Positions 1 through 5,640 of a stretch of DNA of 6,471 nt are shown here, piece after piece. A program made the position numbers and the translations under genes. Source of the DNA: Gammaproteobacteria bacterium (GTDB lineage Bacteria > Pseudomonadota > Gammaproteobacteria > Steroidobacterales > Steroidobacteraceae). The notes under the pieces are model-generated. The model made no database searches and was not told the DNA's origin. It saw nothing but the letters and a program-made list of their open reading frames with translations. Numbering within the stretch: the stretch's first letter is position 1; each line of letters opens with the position of its first letter. The stretch is from positions 4,980 through 11,450 of the forward strand of contig PMMB01000097.1 in the NCBI GenBank assembly GCA_003165495.1. The letters are read 5' to 3'.

Positions 1-22
1 TACCAGTCTGAGCTACACCCCG
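1..22 (-). tRNA. tRNA 5' fragment, probably tRNA-Pro (runs off the left edge)
   Basis: On the minus strand, positions 22 to 1 fit the first 22 nucleotides of a tRNA. A seven-base acceptor strand CGGGGTG is followed by T8 and A9, the D-stem half GCTC, and a D-loop AGACTGGTA with the invariant GG. A C at position 1 and this acceptor sequence are typical of bacterial tRNA-Pro, where the C1-G72 pair is an identity feature; that is family knowledge. The anticodon lies outside the window, so the amino acid is inferred. The rest of the gene, including the 3' end that integrative elements use as an attachment site, lies beyond position 1. It is transcribed in the same direction as all the protein genes here. 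Confidence 0.75.
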
Positions 23-34
23 GATATCAAACTC

Positions 35-142
35 TCACGCCGAATCCGGTTTCGTTGGCGAGCAGCGCCTCCGGAGTGTCACGAATCGGAGACGCGGTAG
101 TGTACGGGGTTGGTGGGCAACCAGGCAATAATAAGTGGTCAA
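35..142 (-). CDS. Candidate 35-residue small ORF after the reductase (weak)
   Basis: A TTG codon at 142-140 lies four bases after AAGGAGGT (positions 154-147), a near-perfect ribosome binding sequence. It opens a 35-codon frame ending in TGA at 37-35. The predicted peptide is very basic, with seven arginines, one lysine and two cysteines, and I recognise no domain. It lies between the reductase stop (161-159) and the tRNA start (22). The start codon is a rare one, the spacing is short and the composition could simply reflect GC-rich non-coding DNA. The only real support is the ribosome binding sequence, so this is a possibility and not a confident gene. Confidence 0.18.
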   Translation of the reverse strand: MTTYYCLVAHQPRTLPRLRFVTLRRRCSPTKPDSA

Positions 143-146
143 CCGA

Positions 147-154
147 ACCTCCTT
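147..154 (-). promoter_or_regulatory. Strong Shine-Dalgarno-like sequence AAGGAGGT with no convincing gene after it
   Basis: Read on the minus strand, AAGGAGGT lies four bases beyond the TGA of the short-chain dehydrogenase gene. It is complementary to the 16S rRNA 3' end over its full length and is the best match among the ribosome binding sites inspected in this window. No ATG or GTG follows at normal spacing; only a TTG four bases downstream does. It may serve a small ORF, be a remnant of a lost downstream gene, or be chance. Confidence 0.35.
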
Positions 155-158
155 GGGA

Positions 159-899
159 TCACCCTCGTCCGATAAAAGGCATCTTTGTCGCCATCACAGT
201 TAGGAATTGGATGTTCGCGTCCAATGGCAGACTCGCCATGTGCACAACCGTTGCCGCGACGTGACCGACATCTATCGTCGGTTCCGGCGCGATGTTTCCG
301 TCAGCCTGCAGCGAACCGGCCGCGATACCAGCGGTCATGCTCGTGGCCGCATTACCGATGTCAATCTGCCCGCAGGCGATGTCATGTGCACGCCCCTCGA
401 GCGACAGGGCCCGAGTGAGCCCAGTGATCGCGTGTTTGGATACCGTGTAGGGTGCGGAATGTGGGCGCGGTACATGCGCCGAAAGCGAGCCGTTGTTGAT
501 AATTCTGCCGCCCCTGGGGGTTTGTGCGGCCATGCGTCGAAAGGCCTCGCGCGCGCAGAGAAATGCGCCGGTCACGTTGACCGCGATCACCGAAGTCCAG
601 TCATCGAGACTAACGTCAGACACGGCGGAGGGAGTCGTCGCCGTGCCGGCATTGTTGAACAAAAGGTCGATTCGGCCAAACCGAGCCACGGCCTGGTCAA
701 ATAATGCGCAAACGGAATACTCATCCCTGACATCGGTCGCAATCCCGAGAAAGTCGTCTGGCCGTTCCGCGCAAACGGCCGCCAGCGCGCCCATACGGCG
801 CCCGGCGATGACGACACACCACCCAGCTCGCCCGAGCGCCAACGCGACCGCGCGACCCACCCCGCTGCCGCCACCCGTCACGATCGCTACTCCACTCAT
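159..899 (-). CDS. Short-chain dehydrogenase/reductase (SDR) family oxidoreductase
   Basis: A classical SDR of 246 residues, the normal length for the family, predicted cytoplasmic and NAD(P)-dependent. The Rossmann motif TGGGSGVG is at residues 8-15, NNAG at 82-85, and the catalytic tetrad is complete: N108, S138, Y151 and K155 (YTVSK). S138 sits 13 residues before Y151, as usual. The arginines after the second beta strand (AGRR, 32-35) favour NADP(H) over NAD(H), which is an inference. The region after the active site reads CGQIDIGNAAT (176-186) where many SDRs have a PG motif, a variant I associate with a recurring subgroup of unknown substrate. The ATG at 899 has only a weak upstream purine run (GGGA). 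The gene follows the DUF1275 gene after 69 bp and may share its transcript. The substrate cannot be read from the sequence. Confidence 0.93.
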   Translation of the reverse strand: MSGVAIVTGGGSGVGRAVALALGRAGWCVVIAGRRMGALAAVCAERPDDFLGIATDVRDEYSVCALFDQAVARFGRIDLLFNNAGTATTPSAVSDVSLDDWTSVIAVNVTGAFLCAREAFRRMAAQTPRGGRIINNGSLSAHVPRPHSAPYTVSKHAITGLTRALSLEGRAHDIACGQIDIGNAATSMTAGIAAGSLQADGNIAPEPTIDVGHVAATVVHMASLPLDANIQFLTVMATKMPFIGRG

Positions 900-968
900 T
901 GGCGTGTCCCGTCTGTGTTGAGCTGAAATAATAAACTCGAACGGTATCTCGTGTGCGATGCGTAGAAC

Positions 969-1643
969 CTATGCAGCCTTGACGCGTGACCGCCGGTGCA
1001 TCGCGAACGCGAACGCGACCGCGATAAACGGAAGGAACACGACTTCTTCCGCCTTTCGCACTATCAAGGCACCCGAAAGGAGAGCGCCAAACAGATAAGA
1101 AACCACTATCGCGCTTTGAATTTTCACATCCTTTAAGCCCGCGACATTCCCGTTGGCAATTGAATCGGCAATCGTTCCAACCAACTTCGTGAGCGTCGTC
1201 GTAAACACAATGGTTATTAAACTCATGGTTTGACCGATGACGGATTGCAGTCCCATGGCAACGGCAAGCAGTAAAATCTGCAGGTGATCTGAGGGTGCGT
1301 GTGCAATATGCGGGGTCAACATCGCGTAAAGGGCGAAAAACAACAGCAAACCGGTTTCGCTGGCGATCAATAGAGTGAGCGCTTGTTCCTGCGCCCGGCC
1401 GCGGCGCTGAAGAACCCCGCCGGCGCAACCAACGGCGAATCCGACTAGCGCAACGACCGAGCCCATGGCGGACTGTGAATCGCTCTGCGCGACGTAGTAC
1501 GCGAGCAACGCGAAATTGCCGGTCATCGCCGACGCGAACACGCCGCCCAGAGTAGCGAAGCTTATGATGTCTACTGAGCCTGCCGCGAAAGCGGTGAGCA
1601 GGAGAATCAATTCATTGTGGGTAAGTTTGATTTCATCCGGCAT
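969..1643 (-). CDS. DUF1275 (YoaK-type) integral membrane protein
   Basis: A hydrophobic protein of 224 residues with about six to seven predicted membrane segments, near residues 11-30, 32-50, 60-78, 89-110, 121-145, 175-195 and 200-215. The N-terminal signature GSVDIISFATLGGVF followed by SAMTGN (residues 22-43) and the internal AMGLQS with a later TTTLTKLVGT stretch (129-156) are characteristic of the DUF1275/YoaK family. Its molecular function is not established. The ATG at 1643 was chosen because CAGGAA lies just upstream at proper spacing and the family normally begins close to the first membrane segment. The frame stays open to a TTG at 1700, but those 19 residues look non-coding. The gene is visibly richer in A+T than the paa genes (positions 1081-1140 contain 26 G+C of 60), which may reflect membrane-protein codon use or transfer. 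It lies 60 bp after the GumN/TraB gene. Confidence 0.88.
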   Translation of the reverse strand: MPDEIKLTHNELILLLTAFAAGSVDIISFATLGGVFASAMTGNFALLAYYVAQSDSQSAMGSVVALVGFAVGCAGGVLQRRGRAQEQALTLLIASETGLLLFFALYAMLTPHIAHAPSDHLQILLLAVAMGLQSVIGQTMSLITIVFTTTLTKLVGTIADSIANGNVAGLKDVKIQSAIVVSYLFGALLSGALIVRKAEEVVFLPFIAVAFAFAMHRRSRVKAA

Positions 1644-1647
1644 GATT

Positions 1648-1653
1648 TTCCTG
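1648..1653 (-). promoter_or_regulatory. Ribosome binding site deciding the DUF1275 gene start
   Basis: Minus-strand CAGGAA lies four bases before the ATG at 1643, with AGGA five bases before it. It supports ATG at 1643 over the longer TTG-started frame from 1700. Confidence 0.6.
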
Positions 1654-1703
1654 CCAAGACTACAACAAGCGGGCGCGTTCCGGCTCGATAGTAGTGTCAA
1701 GTC

Positions 1704-2663
1704 CTACGGCGCATCGACTTCGTATCCCTTTGCGCGAAGTTCATCGAGCAGGCCGCCGGGTTCGAGCAACATGTCCATATTCACCACGGCAACGGTCACT
1801 CCCCCATTTTGCATATACTTCTCGATAGCATCGAGCCACGTTCGTCGGATGCGAGTAATGAGATCCGCCGCGCCGACCCCGGCATCGAGCGCCGCGCGGC
1901 AGGCATCGACCTCCGCGGGTTCACGCAGCTTCTCAATGCGTTCGACATTACCGCTAGCCCACGCCTGAGCGCGGTCGACCAGACGCGGCAGATCGCTTTC
2001 AATAGTCACCAGCGACGCAGCGACGCAGGTGTACTCCGTTGCCGCCGGAAGCGTCTTCAGCGCCTCCATGACGTCGCCGACGCCCGCGATCTTGAGTTCC
2101 TCGACTCGAACGTGGTGCTTTTTCGCGAGGGTGCGCATCGCAGCGCCTAAATCCAAGCGCGTGGATAGTCCCACTTGATGGAATGCGGCCTGTTGCAAGA
2201 ATGCTGCCGCAATGAGGGGGCGAAATCGCTCCCACTTATCCTGATCCTCGGTGTACTTGGATCGTTGCGCCGCAAAGCGAGCGTGTAAATCCGCCGGCAG
2301 GATATCTTTAAGTCGCTTTCCGCCGCGAACCATTAAAACGCTGCGCTCTGTAATCAAGAGCCACAATATCCGCGCGATTCCTATCTCGAACGGCTTTTGC
2401 ACCAGCACTTGATTCGCGCTGTCCAGCACTTGCTCCACCTGTTTTGAGCGCCAAGTGATACCTTTGGGCAGCGGCGACATGCTGCCCAAGATCCACAGCT
2501 GCGCGCCGCCGCGATGCACGTGCCACATGCCGGGCCCCGCGCGTTCGCCGGTCACCACAAGTTCGTCCAGCACTTGCGGCGCCTGATCGGAGCGGCATGC
2601 GATCGACAAAAACAATCCGGTGAGCAGGCTTGCTCCAATGAACGTCGCTGTCGGCGTGCGCAT
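1704..2663 (-). CDS. GumN/TraB-family exported protein with degenerate signature motifs
   Basis: A 319-residue protein with an N-terminal hydrophobic segment (about residues 7-23) ending in SIAC. This resembles a signal peptide and possibly a lipoprotein cleavage site with C23, though S at the -3 position is atypical, so it is probably in the periplasm or envelope. The GumN/TraB (Tiki-like) fold is suggested by LWILGSMSPLPKGITWRS (56-73), followed by a helix ending LVQ (87-89), and by the C-terminal GGLLDELRAKGYEV (303-316). Typical members carry GTIH in the first motif, glutamate after LVL, and VGxxHL in the last. Here these read GSMS (60-63), Q89 and VNMDML (294-299), so the proposed metal-binding residues are missing. 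The family has proposed metalloprotease-like members, but a catalytic role here is doubtful. C213 and C255 could form a disulfide. The ATG at 2663 is 3 nt after the stop of the upstream isomerase-like gene and lacks a clear ribosome binding site at normal distance, suggesting translational coupling. Confidence 0.82.
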   Translation of the reverse strand: MRTPTATFIGASLLTGLFLSIACRSDQAPQVLDELVVTGERAGPGMWHVHRGGAQLWILGSMSPLPKGITWRSKQVEQVLDSANQVLVQKPFEIGIARILWLLITERSVLMVRGGKRLKDILPADLHARFAAQRSKYTEDQDKWERFRPLIAAAFLQQAAFHQVGLSTRLDLGAAMRTLAKKHHVRVEELKIAGVGDVMEALKTLPAATEYTCVAASLVTIESDLPRLVDRAQAWASGNVERIEKLREPAEVDACRAALDAGVGAADLITRIRRTWLDAIEKYMQNGGVTVAVVNMDMLLEPGGLLDELRAKGYEVDAP

Positions 2664-2666
2664 ATC

Positions 2667-3488
2667 CTAAATGTCCAAGGCCATTTCGGCTCTTCCGAAC
2701 GCGCCGCGCCGCCAAGAGCCCAGCCACCCCAATCCTGCGGCGGTCGCCGCAAGTGGAGTATATTCCGCCGACAGCCAACCGCCGTACCCTCCTGCATTCA
2801 GCACCCTGAGCGCCATTTCGAATCTCAAGCCGCCGGTCCCCGGTTCATGCCGATCCGGCGCATCGGCGAACTGAACATGGCGTACGAGCGGCAGCCATTG
2901 CTTCAGTTCTGCCGCCGGGTCCAATCCCATGCGCGCGACGTGGTATAGGTCGAACTGCAACGCCACGCGTTGCCGGCAACGATCAAGAATCGATTGCGCG
3001 TCGGCCAGAGTACCGACCAGGTAATTCGGAACGTCATGGGCATTCAGAGCTTCGACCAGCACACTAACGCCATGTGGCGCAAGCACATCGGCCGCCAATA
3101 AGAGATTCTCAGCGTACGTGTGACAGCAGCGTTCGCGCTCGTCGGTTGAGTTGATCTGCCCCGCCAGTACGTGCACGAAACGTACCTTGAGCGCCTGGGC
3201 ATATTCCACGATCTGCGCCAATTGCGCGCGAAATGACTCGCGCATTTCCGGCCGCCCGGCCAGTCCGACGGGATGCTCGCGTGACACGGGGGCATTGATT
3301 AGAACGACGGGCATGCCCGCGGCCTCTGCGGCTCGCGCAAGTTGCTCGGGCGATTCAGCGTAGGGAAACTGCATCTCGACCCCATCGAACCCCGCCGCGC
3401 CCGCCGCCCGAAAGCGATCGAGCATCGCGAACTCGCGAAACAGCATACTGATGTTGGCGGCGATTTTAGGCATCCATGGCAAGTCCAC
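2667..3488 (-). CDS. Hydroxypyruvate isomerase-like TIM-barrel protein (Hyi/OtnI family)
   Basis: A 273-residue protein of the xylose-isomerase-like TIM-barrel superfamily, closest by eye to hydroxypyruvate isomerase (Hyi) and 2-oxotetronate isomerase (OtnI). Diagnostic stretches are PKIAANISMLF (7-17), GFDGVEMQFPY (33-43), HVLAG (106-110), FDLYH (179-183), ADAPDRHEPGTGG (208-220) and SAEYTP (240-245). The family's divalent metal ligands are all present: E146, D180, Q206 and E242. The expected activity is interconversion of hydroxypyruvate and tartronate semialdehyde or a related 2-keto sugar acid, but the substrate is unproven. It has a C-terminal tail of about 15 residues beyond the usual end. 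The start is uncertain: GTG at 3488 lies 2 nt after the paaK stop with AAGGA 12 bases upstream, while ATG at 3473 would give MPKIAANIS, the typical family N-terminus, in 268 residues. The tight spacing implies one transcript with paaK. I see no known role for this enzyme in phenylacetate breakdown. Confidence 0.87.
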   Translation of the reverse strand: MDLPWMPKIAANISMLFREFAMLDRFRAAGAAGFDGVEMQFPYAESPEQLARAAEAAGMPVVLINAPVSREHPVGLAGRPEMRESFRAQLAQIVEYAQALKVRFVHVLAGQINSTDERERCCHTYAENLLLAADVLAPHGVSVLVEALNAHDVPNYLVGTLADAQSILDRCRQRVALQFDLYHVARMGLDPAAELKQWLPLVRHVQFADAPDRHEPGTGGLRFEMALRVLNAGGYGGWLSAEYTPLAATAAGLGWLGSWRRGAFGRAEMALDI

Positions 3489-3490
3489 AG

Positions 3491-4792
3491 CTAGCGACGG
3501 TCCTTGACGCGGGCCGCCTTGCCCGCTGAGCGCGGTAGCGAGCCGCTCTCGGCCACCCGAATCTCCGCGGATATTCCAATATTGTCCTTTAATTTCGTCG
3601 CGAGCAGCAGCGCTTCGGCTTGATGCGCGTTCCCGCTCAGTTCAGGGCGGCCTTCCACGACTATTAACATTTCGTCCATGCGATTCGGGCGGGTCACGTA
3701 GATCTCGTAGTGGGGTGCCAGTCCCTGACATTGCAGGATCAGCTCTTCGATTTGCGACGGGAAGACATTCACGCCGCGAACTATCAACATATCGTCGGTG
3801 CGGCCGCTTATTTTTGCCATTCGCCGCATGGCCGTCACGGATCCCGGAAGCAGTCGAGTCAGATCGCGCGTGCGATAGCGAATCACCGGCATGGCTTCTT
3901 TGGTGAGCGAGGTGAAAACCAATTCACCTTGCTCGCCGTCCGCAACCACGTGGCCGCTCGTCGGGTCCACGATCTCGGCAATGAAGTGATCCTCCCAGAT
4001 CGTCGGTCCGTCCTTGGTGAGAGCAAATTCCTGGGCGACGCCGGGTCCCATGATCTCCGACAGACCGTAGATGTCGCAGGCGTCGATGTTAAACGCGGAT
4101 TCTATTTCTGCGCGCATGCCTTCGCCCCAAGGTTCTGCGCCGAATATACCGACGCGCAGCGATGTCGATCGCGCGTCGTACCCCAAGCGCCTGAACTCAT
4201 CGAGGATGGCAAGCATGTAACTCGGCGTCACCATGATTATGTCGGGAGCGAGATCGCGAATGAATTGCACTTGTTTTTCCGTCTGGCCGCCGGACATCGG
4301 TATCACCATACACCCGGCCGCCTCCGCGCCATAATGCGCGCCTAGTCCGCCGGTGAACAAACCGTAGCCGTAAGCGACATGCACCTTCATGCCGGCACGG
4401 CCGCCGGCTGCCCGAATCGATCGCGCGACGAGATTGCCCCAGGTGGCGAGATCGTTCCTTGTATAGCCGACGACGGTGGACTTGCCGGTGGTGCCGGAGG
4501 ACGCGTGAATACGCGCGACTTGTTCCATGGGTACCGAGAAAAAGCCGAAGGGATACGCTTCTCGCAAATCCGCCTTGGTCGTGAATGGGAAGAGGGCTAA
4601 ATCGGCGAGCGAGCGTAGGTCATTGGGATGGACCCCCGCCGCGTCGAATTTTCTCGTGTAATTGGGATTGTTCGCATAGGCGTGCTGCAGCGTCGACCGT
4701 AGGCGCTTGAGCTGCAGGGACTCGAGCTCGCCTCGATTGGCGCCCAGAATCGGCTCCATGGCTACTAGCTCTTGGATATCGTGCGAACTCAT
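3491..4792 (-). CDS. paaK: Phenylacetate-CoA ligase
   Basis: A complete PaaK of 433 residues, the normal length. It is an ATP-dependent, AMP-forming ligase that converts phenylacetate and CoA into phenylacetyl-CoA, AMP and pyrophosphate, the entry step of the aerobic CoA-linked paa pathway in the cytoplasm. It belongs to the adenylate-forming (ANL) superfamily. The phosphate-binding loop SSGTTGK is at 98-104, a PaaK-type aromatic-pocket stretch AYGYGLFTGGLGAHYG at 140-155, GAEPW at 218-222, YGLSEIMGPGVA at 242-253 and the ribose-binding YRTRD at 306-310. The C-terminal domain begins with SGRTDDMLIVRGVNVFPSQ (329-347). The final LPRSAGKAARVKD contains the conserved lysine K425. The ATG at 4792 is 24 nt after the upstream crotonase gene, with AGGGAGG about 11 bases before it. 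It is complete and shows no damage. Aryl-CoA ligases for other aromatic acids are related, but the motif set is that of PaaK. Confidence 0.97.
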   Translation of the reverse strand: MSSHDIQELVAMEPILGANRGELESLQLKRLRSTLQHAYANNPNYTRKFDAAGVHPNDLRSLADLALFPFTTKADLREAYPFGFFSVPMEQVARIHASSGTTGKSTVVGYTRNDLATWGNLVARSIRAAGGRAGMKVHVAYGYGLFTGGLGAHYGAEAAGCMVIPMSGGQTEKQVQFIRDLAPDIIMVTPSYMLAILDEFRRLGYDARSTSLRVGIFGAEPWGEGMRAEIESAFNIDACDIYGLSEIMGPGVAQEFALTKDGPTIWEDHFIAEIVDPTSGHVVADGEQGELVFTSLTKEAMPVIRYRTRDLTRLLPGSVTAMRRMAKISGRTDDMLIVRGVNVFPSQIEELILQCQGLAPHYEIYVTRPNRMDEMLIVVEGRPELSGNAHQAEALLLATKLKDNIGISAEIRVAESGSLPRSAGKAARVKDRR

Positions 4793-4803
4793 CGTTGCGT
4801 AAC

Positions 4804-4810
4804 CCTCCCT
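4804..4810 (-). promoter_or_regulatory. Ribosome binding site of paaK
   Basis: Minus-strand AGGGAGG lies 11 bases before the ATG at 4792, inside the 24-nt gap after the crotonase gene. The spacing is slightly long, but this is the only good candidate and it supports ATG at 4792 over the internal ATG twelve residues in. Confidence 0.6.
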
Positions 4811-4816
4811 ACGCGA

Positions 4817-5638
4817 CTATTCAGGTTTGTCGCGATCGAACGCAGGAGGGCGCTTCTCGCGCGCGGCGGCCAACCCCTCGCGCACATCTGCCAACTTGAA
4901 ACCCAAAAATTCCAGTGCGAGCGAAGTGTCGAAACTGGGGCCGGCCAATCGCAGCCAGTTGTTAAGCGCGTGCTTGGTCCAGCGGATCGCAGTGGTGCTG
5001 CCGGCAGCCAGAGTGCGCGCCACGTCGAACGCACTTTCGAGAACCTGTGCATCGGGCACCGCCAAGGCGATGAGGCCTATTCGCTCGGCTTCGGCGCCCG
5101 ACAAGGGTTTATTCGTCAACAGATGGTATCGCGCCTTCGCGAGACCGCAGAGCAGAGGCCAGATGATGACGGCATGATCGCCCGCCGCCAGCCCAAGCCG
5201 GGTATGGCCATCGAGAATGCGTGCATTGTCGGCGGCGATTGACACATCCGCCAATAACGCGATGGCGAGGCCCGCTCCCACCGCGCTGCCGCGAATCGCC
5301 GATACCACCGGCTTGGAACAATTGATCAGGTTGTAGACGAGATCGCTTGCTTCTTTCCAGACGCGGATCAAGGTCGCTTCATCTTCGATCATGCGATCGA
5401 TCATGTCGAAATCGCCACCGGAGGAAAAATTCGAACCCTCTCCGCGGACGACGACCACGCGCACGGCATCATCGGTATCGATGGTACGCCACACCAGGGC
5501 GAGATCGCGGTGCATGGCTTCGGTCGCAGCGTTCAAGCGACCCTTATTCGCCATGACGAGCTCGAGTATTCCCTCCTCGCGCGCGAGGAATTGCAGACTT
5601 GCAAAATCTCCCGCATAGCGGGCAACGTCTATCGGCAT
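4817..5638 (-). CDS. Crotonase-superfamily protein (enoyl-CoA hydratase/isomerase-like)
   Basis: A 273-residue crotonase-fold protein acting, by family, on an acyl-CoA thioester in the cytoplasm. The oxyanion-hole segments are recognisable as FSSGGDF (71-77) and GSAVGAGLAIALLADVSIA (117-135). When GAGLAIALLAD is aligned by eye with GGGCELAMMCD of mammalian crotonase, the two catalytic glutamates (Glu144 and Glu164 in rat) fall on A125 and H145. Both are therefore absent while their 20-residue spacing is kept. An aspartate, D154 in LAAGDHA, lies one position later than the catalytic aspartate of E. coli PaaG in my alignment. It may be an isomerase, a ring-modifying enzyme or another crotonase reaction; I do not assign paaF or paaG. 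The start at 5638 is 2 nt after the paaZ stop with AAGGA eight bases upstream, so it is almost certainly translated from the paa transcript. The end LAAAREKRPPAF is typical of the family. Confidence 0.9.
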   Translation of the reverse strand: MPIDVARYAGDFASLQFLAREEGILELVMANKGRLNAATEAMHRDLALVWRTIDTDDAVRVVVVRGEGSNFSSGGDFDMIDRMIEDEATLIRVWKEASDLVYNLINCSKPVVSAIRGSAVGAGLAIALLADVSIAADNARILDGHTRLGLAAGDHAVIIWPLLCGLAKARYHLLTNKPLSGAEAERIGLIALAVPDAQVLESAFDVARTLAAGSTTAIRWTKHALNNWLRLAGPSFDTSLALEFLGFKLADVREGLAAAREKRPPAFDRDKPE

Positions 5639-5640
5639 GG

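Noticed and set aside
108..122. Inverted repeat GGTTG / CAACC with a five-base loop as a terminator after the SDR gene
   Set aside because: The stem is only five base pairs and no T-run follows it on the minus strand.
99..128. Minus-strand TTGCCT and TACACT separated by 18 bp as a promoter for the tRNA
   Set aside because: Both boxes match the consensus only partly, and the start site would be about 70 nt from the tRNA. This is too weak to annotate.
27..158. In-frame open stretch of 43 codons directly after the SDR stop codon, as a possible readthrough extension
   Set aside because: The SDR already ends at the usual family C-terminus (TKMPFIGRG), and the stretch shows no SDR-like sequence.
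207..704. A 165-codon plus-strand frame opposite the SDR gene
   Set aside because: It is a shadow of a complete SDR with all catalytic motifs, the product is arginine-rich and without family features.
721..1428. A 235-codon minus-strand frame overlapping both the SDR and DUF1275 genes in another frame
   Set aside because: It crosses two well-supported genes, its composition is that of an out-of-frame translation, and it has no recognisable domain.
1644..1700. Nineteen-residue N-terminal extension of the DUF1275 protein from a TTG
   Set aside because: A good ribosome binding site precedes the ATG at 1643, and the extension does not resemble the family N-terminus.
1690..1701. A perfect TTGACA (minus strand) in the gap before the DUF1275 gene as a -35 promoter element
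   Set aside because: At the normal 16-18 bp spacing there is only GC-rich sequence with nothing like a -10 element.
3710..4345. A 211-codon open frame on the plus strand opposite paaK
   Set aside because: It lies wholly antisense to a complete, clearly recognisable paaK. Long antisense frames are expected in GC-rich coding DNA, and the translation shows no domain.
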